Source: Tyto alba
Lineage: Eukaryota; Chordata; Aves; Strigiformes; Tytonidae
Direction of reading: 5' to 3'
NCBI RefSeq assembly: GCF_018691265.1
Contig: NW_024881330.1
Span: forward strand, 13,474,386-13,538,385
DNA: 64,000 nt
Shown piece by piece: positions 11,518-24,589 of the stretch (the first letter of the stretch is position 1; every line of letters begins with the position of its first letter). The translations under genes and the position numbers were made by a program. The notes beneath the pieces are model-generated. The model had not been told where the DNA came from. It did not search any database and was given only the letters and a program-made list of their open reading frames with translations.

Positions 11518-14500
11518 ACCCAAGAAACCTGTCCAAATAAACATCTCCATTTCTTGTTAGCAGAGACTGCATTTAGGTTAGCCTTAAATCTGACCTTCTT
11601 TAAAAGATGGGAAGAAATAAAGATCCAAGTTAATTATATGATTAAACTGGGAAATTTTCCATTTTGGCAGTGTTCTGTTAAATAACACTCAGCTACAATG
11701 GTAGGCCTTAGCACATCTGGTCTGAAAAACACAGGAAGAGGAAATACATTGTTTATCAAACTAAATATAGTTGGATTGGATGTCTTGTTTCAGTAAAATG
11801 GTCAGAGATGGTGGCTGATGTATACAGGGCCAGAGTTTCAGCTGCTGTAAATCTTATAGTTCCGTGTATTCCAGTGGTTATAACGGTATCATCTTCTTGC
11901 AGAATATAAAATTTAAATTAAACTATGTGATGTAGATCGGCTAATGAGAGATGCAGAGTATCCACATTTCCTTTGGGCTACATGCACGTTGTAAGCCTTT
12001 CAGTTGTGCCAAGGATGAGAAAAATCTGGGTGGGTTCAGCCTAAAGAAATCGGTCGTATGCATTCATTATTGCTCGTAATCTGTCCGCTATTTCTGTTTG
12101 AACAGATTCCACTAATTAGCAGTTTATTTCATGTTTACAGCATGTGTATATTTGCAGTGCATACTGGGAGAGAGGGAAACTCCTTCTGGAGGTCTCCCGC
12201 ATCAGGACTGACAGGAGAAGCATTGGAAAAAGCTGTCAGCATGCTGGTCTGTTTATCTGTGAATTGTGGTTGTGGCTGGTGGGAACTCAAAGCTACTGGT
12301 AACAGTGGTTTAGCCCAGGTTCACCTCGGCCAAGCTTAGGCTGCTGTGCTGCTTATCTAGGTGCCCAAGGCACTCTGTACAGTCACCTGAGAGGAACACA
12401 AATCGCCTGGTAGGTGGAGAGGATACGGCACCTTCTCATTCTGCCAGTTACATACAGGAAGCCTCCTGAAATTAAGCACATCAGCAAGTGTCTTAATTTA
12501 TGATGAACCTGAGCATTGCTGTGCTCATTAGCAGTGCACCCTGCAGCCTAGCTCCCTCTTCTAATTTATGCCCACCCACAGGGTGTTTTGGAAGCCGGTT
12601 GGACTGAGCTCTGTTGACAGTGGGGAGGGAAGGGATAAGAAAGTATGTCTACCCTGGGTTGGAGTCCATGTGGGATTTTGTTGGTTTCCCTGCTCAGTGA
12701 AGAACTGTGTGTAGATGAGCCTGTGGTATGTTTTCTGTATTTTTGTGTAGCTTCACCTCCTAGGCTTGAGCCAGGCTTCAGTGATTGTTACTGACAGTGA
12801 GATGAAGAATCTCTTTGATCTTGCTCAGACCTTATATCTAGGTAGCTGGTTTCTTCTCAGTCTTTGCTGTGAGCACTGTTACAGAACTCAGCTGTGGGCA
12901 CCCGTTTCTTTAGAGCTAAGGTAGAGCTTTCCTCTCCATCTGCTGTTTCTGCCAGGAGCAGCTGATCTGATGATGTCTCTGGACTTCTGCAGTCGCTAGA
13001 GTTCAGCTAAAGAGAGAATAGAGGTAATCCTGTGCCAGAATGGAGAGAGAGAGACGGGCTAAAAGAAAGCAAGCAATGTCACAACCGGCTGAAGCATACA
13101 CCGTCACTGTATCGTGCTGCTTCATGGTATGTTTTGCTCTTCTGAGTACAATGAAAGAGCACAGTTCCATCTTAAATAGTTCTGCCTCCCCAGTATCAAC
13201 TTCTCAATGACCCCAGGGTTAGTGTTTGTTGTAAAAAGAACGTCAGACCTAATCCTCCCTGGAGGGTTTGGATGTAGTAACAAGAGTCCTGGCTTGTAAG
13301 AAGTGGAAAGAAGGTAAAATTCAGAAGCTTGAAGGCTCTTGACTTTGTCTTGCCCTGCAGAATTCAGTTACCTAAAAGTTGATAAGCAAAACAAGTTTTA
13401 CTCTTGCTGTTCTGACAGAACAAGTAAAGTATTGCAATCATTTTTAGCAAGTTGAAATCTCTGCTTTGTTTTGAAAGCAAAGAAGAAAGATATCTAGTAC
13501 CTCATGGTTAGAATTTAGTGGATTATCTCTAATACAGTATAGTAAATGACACCATTCCCTTTTTTAACCTTGTCCAGTACAATTTAAAATTTTTTTTCAT
13601 GACGTTATATGCAATATAGTATCTGGCTGTAACTTTGATTATTGGGAGGGAAACTCTTGCAGTGTCCTCCCATGACATGAAATAATTTTTCTAATGCATG
13701 ATTTGCTGACTTTGGGCAAAAGCCTACTTTATTCCTGCTCGCCAAGGAATTCTTGAGGCAGGCAAATGCGCTCCCTTCTCTACAGAGCAGAGAAAGCATT
13801 TCTGGAGCCCATACAAAGTGATTCATGGCTTCATGCAGTCCCCGTAGGCCAGAAAGCCCAAAGATGCAGACACTCTCTTCCTCCTCCGTTTTCCTCTGAA
13901 ATGAGAGCACAGCAGTAACTCTGACAACTAGTCTCTGGCTGCTGAGTAACCAAGCTGTAATTTAAGGTGGGGAGCATTTTCCCTTTTGCACTTAACGGAG
14001 TACTGTGTATTCAGGCTGGATATCAGTATTTGCTTCTGTAAATACGACAGTATCAATTTGCGTCCTCCACCCGAATCCTGTATCTGTCTATATTCATATC
14101 TCCCAAGGAGAGAAGATAATCTTTAAGCTTCTGTAATATGAAATATCCCTGCCCTAACCTGAATGCACAAAAATAGAGTACAATGAAATACAACTACTTT
14201 CTTTGATTTAATTTATTTTTCTTGGAAAATAATTTTGCCTACATTCATTAGTAATGAAAAGATAGTATCAATGATCAGAGAGCAGTGAAACTGTTGAAAG
14301 TTGGTCATAATGCCTGGGATGCTCGTGTGAACTAGAAGTGGGAAGGGCAAGTAGAGGGCTCGGTTCCTTGTGCTGAGCAGTGCTGGGTTACACCTATATT
14401 CTCCATCAAGCTTGTAATTTAGATTTAGCAAGTAGCATGACACACACATATCGGGTCAAGTTACTTGAGGTTTGGTGGTGATGTATTAAAATTCTGTAGG

Positions 14501-17254
14501 AAAATATTTCAAAATGGAAGTTGTAACAATGTGAAAAATCCCCTCAATAGCTACTTATACACACTCAATAGCTCAAATTTTTGTACCGTTTTCCCACTGT
14601 TAAAAAAGGAGATTTTGAAGCATGGTCAGGTTACAGCCAGTATTTTCAAGTTTAATGGTTAGAGCTCCTGGAAGTTTTTCTCTTCTGTGGTGAAGAGCAT
14701 CTGCACTTTTTCAGTGGACAGTCATTGCAAAACCAACTTAGACGGACGGCACTGTGAAATGTAGAGAGGTAACTGAGGATCCCATAGCACTTTTAATGAA
14801 TTAAGGTGGGATTTGTCTGATTGAATGTTGATGTCTGCATTTGGGCAAGACACTGCAGCTAGTCAGTATACCTAACGAATGCAAGCCTGCTCCTCCTACA
14901 TGCCTGCAGTTGGTCAGACAAACTGCACCCTAAGCTCCATGGACTGTTACACATGGCTTGCAGGCAGACGTGGACACTATACACATCTGAAATTAGGCGA
15001 GATGGATCTTCACCTGGGAGCACGCTGGCTGGATGGCAGCACTGGTCTTTGTGTTGTGGTTAGCAATGGTACGTACCTCTGCTTCCGACTTGACGCTTGT
15101 TGGGAAGTGAGGCCTTTTTTTTGTTGTTTTTTTGCTTTTTTTTCCTCTTATTCTAGAGCAGGTAGCACTACAGCAGTGGATAAAGTAACTGATCCTTGGT
15201 TATTATACTGTGGCATAAAAATTATTTGGCATTTCTCAAGTATTTTAGAGATAAGGTTACTATGTGAACATTGGACCACGCATAACTTAGAACATGTTAA
15301 GATGCAAAATGTTTGTGTCCCAGTTGATGAAAGTATTTCCTTATGCTTATTCAATACTAGATACCTATGAAACTTTCCCTAAAGAATCTGCTAGAATGGC
15401 AGAAGATTCAGATCTTCATCTGTGATACGAAATGATCAACTGCAAGAGCTCCGTTATGATTTCAAAATGTTCCCTCACCTCCAGTTCCAGCTTACAGAAG
15501 TGTTTCCAATTTTGCGTAGCTGCCTATCTGCATGTATGCTTACAGTCTGTACAGAAATGCACTAAAATGAGTTGCCCTACCTGGGAAGGCTTTATATTGT
15601 ATAGAAAATGTGGCACTAGGTACTGCTCTTCATGTGCACAGGAGAGTTAACAGGTGTCTATCTCGTTTACAGAAATGATGGCGCTTTGCAGTTTTCTAAT
15701 ATATTGCAATATATTTAAATGTCCTGTTTGACATGTGAAATGAAATTAAGTTAATGCATTGTTATGTATTTGAAGTATGAGGAAGACGATTCACTAACGA
15801 CCAGCAAGGTTTTTAGAAGGTGTCCAGTATGTAGCCGTCTGTGTGATCTGTCTGGTGTATGTGATGTTAAAGGAAGCAACAATACTGTCACTGTTTAGAA
15901 TGAAGAGTTTCTTTTGAATGATGCAATAGCTTACAGTGTCTTTCCTTTGTAGCTGCCCAGTGTGGTGAAGGAGAAGCAATTCTTGAAAAAGTTCAAGATA
16001 ACTGGTTAACTGTGAATGGGCCTAATCTTTCGTGAAACCAAGAAAATTTTTGGACACACACAGGACTTGAATACTCAAAAGGATTGGAACTTAGTGTTGT
16101 GCCAAAGTTAAACTACTGCAGTTGGCAGAAGTTCTGCACTGTAAATAGAAGACTGATTAAAAGACAGCTTGTAAAAAAAAAAAAAAAAAATTCAAATTTT
16201 AATACAGTACATTTTTATTCTGATACATGATGGAAACATTCTGGTTTAGACCTTTTTTGAAGAGGCTTCAGTGACCACTAGATTTTGTCCTCTTATATTT
16301 TGTTTGGCCTAATACTATATGTTCTAGTAAGATGGGCTTTATTGCCTGTGTTCTTTGATATGTGATTAAGCTTATAGCTTTGAGTGACCAAACATTTTAC
16401 AGAGTAAAAGTTCTTAGAAACAGTATAACATAACTGATATTTCTGTGTCTTATTTATCAGGCTCTGCACAAACTTGGAAAGTTGTGCTGGACTTGTACAA
16501 CTCATATATGGGAACGCAGCATACTTCTGGATATTACAAACCTAAGCCTTTGTGGCAGTACAAATCTTGTCTTTGGATTTATTTTTGTTATTTTTTTGAG
16601 GCAAAGAGACAAATGGATGCTGCTGTAAAATATTTGTAATATTGCCATTATTGCTTTCTGTAGCAATTATTGCTTTTGCTTCAACAGATAAAGAAAATAA
16701 ATCAGAGATAGAAAAATCCTAAAAGACGCTGGTAGAAGAAAGGATCATGTGGGAACTTCTGAAAATAAACTTTGTACCAAAAATTTGAAAACAGAAATAA
16801 TGGAATAAATGTCTCCTTACTGAGTGCGTGTGGTTTTAAGAGGTGATGTGGAAACTAGGAGCCGTGTCTGTATGAAAATGTCACAAACCAGATCTTCTCA
16901 AATGTCTTTTTTTCCTGTTAAACAAAACTGAATTTCACCAATTCCTCAGATGCATTAAATTTGGAGAACTGGCTTGGCTGAACAGCCAGTGTGAGGTCAG
17001 CTTCATGTGCGAGTCAGTACAGCTGCTTGTTGCTGAACCGTTCTGCTGCGTCAGCAGGCCAGTGACATTCACGTGATTTTTCTCATTAAGGCAGATGCTC
17101 TTTATTATCACATTTAACATGTTTGGTGGGGGGAGGAGTAGGGGTGAGTAGGAGCCACCTCCCTGCCGAACTCCCCGTCAGTCAAACATCATGCTTTGTG
17201 GCTGCTTTTAACATGTGCCTTTTCCTCAGAAAAGAAGGGTCTGAGAGGAGCACT

Positions 17255-17425
17255 CTGTTGAGCTCTGCATCTCTCCAGCGAGCCTGACTCGCCGACACTC
17301 CCAGGAGCTCCCCGCCGGAGGCAGTGCCGCCGTCTTGCATCGGCGTGACTCACCGCACCCGTCTCCTTCAGCTGTTGGGCTGCAACCGGAGGGGCTCAAG
17401 ACCTGGTCTCCCCTGCAGGACCCGG
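17255..17425. promoter_or_regulatory. Isolated CpG-rich patch
   Basis: The stretch has many CpG dinucleotides (for example around 'ctccccgccggaggcag') in otherwise AT-rich DNA, more than 6 kb from either gene. No TATA box, open frame or strong splice site stands out. It could be a small regulatory element or the promoter of an unannotated RNA. This is a composition-based call only. Confidence 0.25.
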
Positions 17426-20400
17426 CGTTGTGCCTACAGACCTATCCCTGCTTGAGAAAACTGAGGCGATAGATTCGTTCCTGTGCTGTAGCTTATGTCA
17501 GTCCTGAAAAATTACGTCCCTAGCTGAAGTAGTGACCCGTGCACAGGCCTGGAGATGAGCACTAGTAGCCCGTACAGCTTGGTGTTTGGCCAAATAGTTT
17601 TACTCTGGGTGAAAAAAAGGGAGGGGGGGAAAGAAAGAATGCTTATTCAAGAATCCGTCAGCTAATGAGGGAGTTATGAAAAGCCCTGGATTATGCACGC
17701 AGTCACCTTTTTTTTAAATAGTTACCTTTTTTGTTTACAGTGTTACCAGCGATTCCAAAATGCTGCAAATCAGTAGATATTTTCACAAGAGACCAGCTGG
17801 CTTTGTGGGTTGTTTCCCCTCTCCCAGCCTCCTCTTCCCAGCCCCTTCCATCTTCCATTTGTTTTCATAACAATACTGTCAACTACTATTTTTAAGAATT
17901 TCAAATACTAAGCCACTTCGTGCACTGCCTTATTTTTCTTTTTACGCTAGAAAGTCCCCTATAGAACAATGTTAAATTGCTCCCTGTGGGCTTGGCATTG
18001 CTTTGAAACGCTGCTGGTGATGGTCTTCAGTGTTGAATGGTGGTTTCTAACATTTTTGGCTGTTAAATGACTTGTTGCACTTCATATACTGTAAAATGAA
18101 ACCTTTGAATATATGTTTCTACTGCTATAATGTCAAACTATTACCATTGTGACTAATTCATCTCCCATGTGTGTTTCTTTACAGGCTCAGTGCTGAGCTG
18201 ATGTTCATTACCTTAAAATATTTATTTGGTAGAAGAAAGAAAAGGCGGAAAAAGGGAATGAAAGTGTGTGTCGCACCTAGTTGATTTGTGTCTTTGGGTG
18301 AAAATAAAGGTCAGTGTTGGCAGTAATTCTCCTCTTAGTGATTTTCAGTTTTCCTAAATGAAAGCCAAATAGGAAAAAATGTAATTGCAGTGAAGCCTGT
18401 CTTAAGGGACTAACATGGAAGAGGGCCCACGAAATAGACTCTAATAATGACGTGTTCTGAATTGAAGGAGATGGTACAAATAATACTGCAATTGTAACTG
18501 CTCTCAATCCTACAGTTTCTCTCCAGCAGCTGGCCAGAGCCTCCAGGTGAAGTCCAGCTGCAAGGATTTCTGTGCAAGTGCAGAAACAGAGGCCCACAGA
18601 AGCCCTGTGATGAAAGTGGCTCATCATTTTTCTTAGGGACACCACAAAGTTAAAAACTGCGTTGCTGATGCATGTTTTGTGGTTGTCCTTTGCTCTAAAT
18701 TAATTTCACTTGTAATGATTTGGGGAAGGGAGCAGTTGTGGGCAAAGTCCATTCTTGATTTCTGCATTTTGTTTGCATTTGTTCATTGAGCAGTGCTTTC
18801 CCTCTGCTTCACCTCACGCTTTCTGCGGGCACTGGTACTTGTACAAGGCAAATACGAAGCCATAGAAGCTACATTTAATAGGAGTTTCCACTGGTCCTTT
18901 CCAGCAGTGCAAAAGCTGCATGGGAAATGAGGCACTGGAGAATCAACAGACAGTTTGGTTGTTTCCCCTGTGGAGGCAGCCTTTCCTGCCAGCCTCCATA
19001 GGGAAAAGGAGAGCGGGACTGGAAAAGCGCATGAGTTATGAGGTTCACTCAAGGGCAGTCCCGAACCTCTGGGTATATTTTTTAACGTAGCATATTTTTT
19101 TTCCTAATTCGTTAGATTTGTTTCTCTTTGTTCCTGCAAGACAGCAATATTGTAGGAAGTCAGCTCAGTTTAGTGGATGTTATTACAGTAGAGGTCTACA
19201 GCAGCCAAGGCTGCTTAAATGGTGTCCTGGAGGAGTTACCACCAGTGTTACTTAGTTCTGTTCAGTCCTCAAAACCACGGTAGTAAAGTTTTAACCTAGA
19301 GAGGTAACAAATCTGCTGTGGTCTCCATGGCCTGGTTTCATCACGAGTAGCAATTAAGCAACAGGCGTAACTGTGGCCATGGGAAGTTAATGAGTTTTCA
19401 GAAAAACTGATAAAACTGAAAAAAGGGCATAGGAGGAGACATACAAACTTCACCTCGCCCAACAGTGAGTCTGTTGGGATTTTTTTTCCAGTTAGAGTAG
19501 TAGATTAGAGATATCACCCTTTGCCATGACTTCTGCATCCAGCTTGTATCCACAGACTGTCAAGATAGAACGTCAGTGCTTGCACTACACGGCTGAGTGA
19601 AGCAGTTCAGACACGTGATTCACATCAGTACGGGAAATGTGCAGGCTTGCACGGGAAGGTCACTGCTTTACGATTCTCCCCAGCACCTGATCACCACCTT
19701 CTTTCTGTCTTTCTGGAAAGGTTTTTTCCTCTTTTCAACAGCATTCTGGCCAAACCCAAGGGCATGCTTGTTCTGTTCATCGTTCATCTTGCTAGACAGA
19801 AAATAGTTGCAAAACCCATTAATAGCTGAACACATCTGTGCGTAGTGCACCATTTTGGCAACAAAGGCTTTACTGGGTTTTGTGGGGCCTGAGGGGGAGA
19901 GATTATGGCCTAGTTAATATTGCCAGGGATTTGAAAAGTGGTGCTGTTTTAAGGTAGAGCAGGCAAATGAACCATCTTCTGGGGTATGTGTTCTCTCCTG
20001 TTGGTCCTGAGGACTCCTAAAAAGCTTTTGGCTTCTCTTAGCAACAAACAGTTTTTACTCCTTGATTTCCATGATGCATGACTCTTCACCTCCCCACTGA
20101 TTTTTGTTGTGTCTTACTAAAACTGTGGGGTGACTTGATAATTTACAAATAAACCAGATTCCATGGTTCTACTCTAGAGTGACAATAAAGCAAAAAGAGA
20201 TTCCCTGTCCGCTGGACTCAGTGGCTGGTTGGAGCAGTGCTGCTTCTCTGGCTGTCTCCACCTGCACAGTCACCTCTCCCTGTCTGGTTTCTTCCTTGGT
20301 GCCCTTTGTCTCAGCCTCTGGCTGCTGTGCTCTCATGTTAATACTGCCCTGGTTTCAGTGTACTCCCTTCTGCAGTGTGTGAGGGTGCCGGAGCACTTTT

Positions 20401-20869
20401 CCACTTCAGGAGTAAGAAGTCATTTTAGTTCCTGCACTTGCCTTTGCTCAGTCCTGGTTTTACCTTTTTCAAGGATAGTTCTGGATTGAGCAAATGTATC
20501 TTCTTCGTCATCACATTTGGCTGAACTGATTTCTCTGCTAGCTTGAGATGGACAGGCATTCATCCCAATTCTACCAGCACTTCTTTAAAGATGTACTGAG
20601 TTTGAGACAAGTATTCTTCTGAAATTTGGGTCAGTAGCATCTGGGAGCTTTGACTCAGGGGGGTCAGTCTTTTGTCACCATCAGTGTGACCACTTACTGT
20701 TCAAGGAGGATTGCTCTTGAGCTCTGCCGTTGCATCTCAAACCATCATAGTGACATACACTAGAGCTCCTCTGACCTCATCAGAGCTTTAACTGCAGCCT
20801 TGTTTGCAGTTTGTAGTAGTGCTAACCTCTGTATGCCCCTAATCATGAAATGTTATTTGTGTTACCTTC

Positions 20870-20965
20870 CCGAGTTAGTCATGGACAATATCCCCTTATG
20901 TGTGACACCATGCAAAGAGGATGGAAGCTGGTCTCTGCTGTAAAGAACTTGCAATCTAAATAAAA
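20870..20965 (+). repeat. Candidate ancient SINE/LINE fragment
   Basis: The string 'aacttgcaatctaaat' after 'tggtctctgctgtaaag' resembles the conserved part of old amniote interspersed repeats (MIR/L2/L3-like). The match is short and degraded, and the class is uncertain. Confidence 0.25.
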
Positions 20966-23900
20966 AGCAAGAGACAAGGACACAGTAAGACAATGTCAGC
21001 AAATAAAGAGCTGCCCTGCTTCTCTTTTCATGAACGTGTTTAGGGAAAAGCCTGTGTTATGACTGTCAAAAAAGAAAGCTAATCTTCCCTCAAGGTATTA
21101 CTATTTCACAGTATCTGGAAGAATCCACTTAACGATGCTGCCTGTGGGCCTTACTGCCCTCTTCACTGCAGGCAGCTCTCTTGCTTTGAGGAGGGAACTA
21201 GTCTCTCTTGCTTTCTTCCAAGAGCAGCTACTTTCCAGCATATTTTAATAAAGCTATAAACCATGTGAGAGCTGCATTATTGCTTAGCCGATGTGTGTGG
21301 GTAGTGCCTACCAAGGCAGGGCCCCAGTTGCCTGCTGAGGCTTCTTGTTTCTACTGTGTACTTGATGGTCTCTGAAACCTTTGTGGTGTGCATTCTCTTG
21401 GCACAAGAGTGGCCGAGCTGTGGTGAGGACCCATGGAGGCTATCACAATACAAATAATAACATCAGTAATTAAAGAAGCACTGAGGGGGGAATTCTTCTG
21501 AATTAATTTTGCCTCAGAGTAGACTGGGAAGCAGGGAGAAGAAGGACTGTTGGGATCTAGACAAGCTCTGTCTGCCATGCTGCATTTTCTTTTCTTGGCC
21601 AAAAGGCTCAGGTGATAGGGCAGCGTGACAAATTCCTGCCTAGCCCTTTAGTTGTCTTCACCTTCCAGGCTTTTTCTGGGCTCACCCTGACTGCAAGATG
21701 AAGCACACTAGCCTGTCCCCCATTCACTGAGGTTGAAGCTGGGTCACAGCATCTCGCTGCTGGCCTAACGAGTCATGCTCGTGTGAACAGCTACAATAGC
21801 TTTGCTGATGCACAGGAACTTGCTTGTCAACCACAACTTACTGGAGCCCATTTGTTTTATTGGTCCGATGTTCATGTGCCAAGCTGGTGGTTTAGGCTGG
21901 TGGTGGAGTAAGACCTTGGCTGCCTTTAGGAAGAGATTTATCTACAGCTCCTTTTGCCCCTGGAGCTGCCTACACAGAGCAGCTGCAGCAGTGCAGGCTC
22001 TTGTAGGGCTCATGTATCTCTGAGCCGCCTCAAAGCTGCCTCTTCCAGAGATGTTTTTTCCTGCATGAAGCCAAGGCTAACAGCACCACAGCAAATTATG
22101 CCATGCAAGCTCAGGCAAACAGCTTTACTTAAGTACAGTGGGAATTTGTATGCTGGCAGCTACACTGATGACTCGGGTCTTAGGGGAGAAATTGAGCAAA
22201 TCTCCAGTGCTGACAAGGCACAGGAATTTCCTAAAGTTGCATTTTTTTATTTCTGTAACTAATACATGAGGAGCCTTTTAAATGTCTGAGGGGAGGCGGG
22301 GGAAGGGGAGAGTCAGGCAAGGGAGGAAGGGAGAAGAGAGGCAATTTTATGCCCATGACTTACGACTGAAACCATCCAGTCAGCTGTTAGGCCCCATGTG
22401 TGGTGCTCAGGAATCGCTGCTCTCCTATCGCTGAGTTACCAGACAAAGGCATTCTCTGCATTGCAACACAGAGCGTTTGCAGACCACGTTGGTATCCGCA
22501 GAGGCCATGATGGCTGAAACCCCCAGCCCTGGAGGACTCCGCAATCCAAGCTGGCAGCCAACTGGCTGCTCTGGGATTTGCCCCTGGGAGTGCCTTGCTC
22601 TTTGTGTTTTACTTTGAGCTGGGGCCACATTTCTCTTTGATTACTCATGTTTCTTTTTTGGTTTTTCTTCTTTTTGATTTGTTCTTAATCGTCTTGCTGG
22701 ATTTTCATGCTTTGCTCATTAGATTGATGTGTTGCAGCGTGACCAACAGTCCTGGAGGAGTGGGAAAGGAACACGTGTGTTCAGTGTATATGAGACGTGC
22801 AGACACTGGCACTGTTTAGACACTAATGCTAACCTCTGCAGGCTGACTCCTGTGCGCTCTGCCTGTCCTGCAGCAGCTCATCACACTGGTCTGCGGGCAG
22901 GAGGAAGCCAAATGGTTTGGGTGTGCTCATACAAGCAGCTCTGACTGTGCTCACCTACCTTGACGCTTGTAACAAAAAGGCTGAAGCATGTTGAGCAAAC
23001 TTATGATTCTCTCCAGCCTTACTTGCTAAGCAGTTTCCTATGTTCAGGAAGGCTTGTCTGCCAAACAGCAAGTTTAAAAGCAAAAGAAACCTCAATCCCC
23101 TTTTGTTTTTTTTTGATCAAATCTACCTGCCAAAGTTGAGTTTCTACCCAGGGATTTATGCCAGCTGATGCTACATCCAATCATAGCTATGCTGGTATGG
23201 AAGGATATTTTGACCATGTATTCACTTAGAAAAAAACAAAACCAAGCCCCAAAGCCATTAGAAAGGAAACCTTTAAAATTATCCATACAAGCAGTGCTTT
23301 GGCCTCAAAAGCTGTTGTGGAATAGACATGGTTCGCTAGTCCATTTTGCAGGTTAAGGAAGTACAAGGAGGACTTTTCAGCTTATCTTCTCCAAACCTGC
23401 ATAGTGATTAGATGGGACAAAATAGACCTTCCTGGATGGACAGACTGGCAAGGTGGAGAGAATAAACAGCATTGCAGTGCACGTAAAACATGGCACACTG
23501 CGCACAGCAGTATCATGAGGCAGGGCAGAACAGCTAGGGTAGCTATAGCTTCACCTAGGTGCTGTTAATGAGCAGTGGCGTGCTGGAGAATCTTTTAGTC
23601 TTGAGGAAGCTCTAGGATTAGTCTTCACTTTGTCATGTCCCCTTTTCCCATAGCACTATAGGGGACTTTGGGAAATCCTGTCTCAAAAAGCCTGAGATTT
23701 CACAAGTTTCCCCTTCTGCTGTGGGGCAGAACTGAAATCAAATGGAAAAGTTACCGAAACACACTCCCATCCACCCCCACAGAGGCACTGGGCCAAGATA
23801 CTAAGGGAACAACTCTACAATTATGCAATTAATTTATCAAAGCGCAGGACACTTTGATTCAACTATTTGTTACAAGGTCTTACAACATTTCCCTCCCAGG

Positions 23901-24220
23901 GACTCGTGACCAAACGCCTTGCCAGAGCCGGGCAGCCGCGACAGCCCTGCGGCCCGCCGGGCAGTGCCAGCCACACCCCCCCCGGAACAGACGGGCAAAC
24001 GCCAGAGACGGGGAGTAAGAAGGTGCCGTGAGGCCGAGCCTTCCGGTGCCCCCCTTTCCAGCCAGCGCCCCGACCGAGCGGGGGGCGGTCGGGGGGAAAG
24101 CACCGCCCTGCCGCAGCCGGTTCTCATCTCCCAGCCGGTGCGGCGCGGGGAGGACACGGCGCCTCCCAGGGCCGCTCTGGCTGTGGGGTGCCGAGAGGGG
24201 CCCGGGGCGCGGCCACCGGG

Positions 24221-24235
24221 ACTACAGCTCCCAGC
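24221..24235 (+). promoter_or_regulatory. ZNF143 (Staf)-type motif
   Basis: The string 'actacagctcccagc' agrees with the ACTACAnnTCCCA core of the ZNF143/Staf binding site, a common element of CpG-island promoters close to the transcription start. It lies about 200 bases upstream of the C8orf76 ATG. Confidence 0.65.
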
Positions 24236-24272
24236 GGGCCGCGCGCCCCAGCCCCTCACACCGCCCCTGACT

Positions 24273-24283
24273 AAGATGGCCGC
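24273..24283 (+). promoter_or_regulatory. YY1-like motif
   Basis: 'aagatggccgc' differs by one base from the common AAGATGGCGGC form of the YY1 site. In this orientation such sites usually sit just downstream of a start site in the 5' UTR. That would put transcription initiation near 24.24-24.27 kb (inference). Confidence 0.45.
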
Positions 24284-24421
24284 TGCCTGCCGCGTCCCCT
24301 CTAGCCCGCGCCGGCCCTGACTCGGTGCTCCCTGGCGGCTCGCCTCCGCCGCGACGCCGCTGCTTGGCGGACCTCCCGGAGCGGCGGCCCGGCAGGGGGC
24401 GCGCTGCAGCCGGGCGGCGGG

Positions 24422-24589
24422 ATGGAGGCGCTGCTGGGCTGGCCGTTCGAGGATTCCCTCTTCGCCCCGAGCCGGGAGCGGGGCCCGGGGGCCGCGGCCG
24501 GAACCGGGACGGGGACGGCGACCGGGGCCGGGACCGGGGCCGGGACCGGGGCCGGGCCGCCCTGCGGCGCGAAGCACTGCGAGCCTTGC
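24422..24589 (+). CDS. C8orf76: C8orf76 coding exon 1
   Basis: 56 codons from MEALLGWPFEDSLF to KHCEPC, ending at the donor TGC|GTGAGG. The N-terminal Phe-Glu-Asp-Ser and C-terminal Cys-Glu-Pro match human. The part between is the GC-rich repeat. Confidence 0.88.

Larger units (their letters stand above)
9425..23909. other. ZHX1-C8orf76 intergenic region
   Basis: This is about 14.5 kb of AT-rich DNA with no gene I can support. Open frames (the longest is 163 codons at 14879-15370) lack family motifs and include homopolymer-coded stretches. Several AATAAA strings (near 11534, 11613, 16696, 16763 and 16803) cannot be assigned to a transcript. In human these two genes are joined in an annotated readthrough transcript, so spliced RNA may cross this interval. 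No internal exon is recognisable. Minor features inside are listed separately. Confidence 0.6.

Noticed and set aside
14879..15370. 163-codon open frame on the plus strand
   Set aside because: No family motif, includes Phe/Cys runs coded by a T-rich tract, and lies in AT-rich intergenic DNA with no conserved splice context.
15699..15714. 16-base perfect palindrome atatattgcaatatat
   Set aside because: Likely by chance in AT-rich DNA; no associated element or second copy was noticed.
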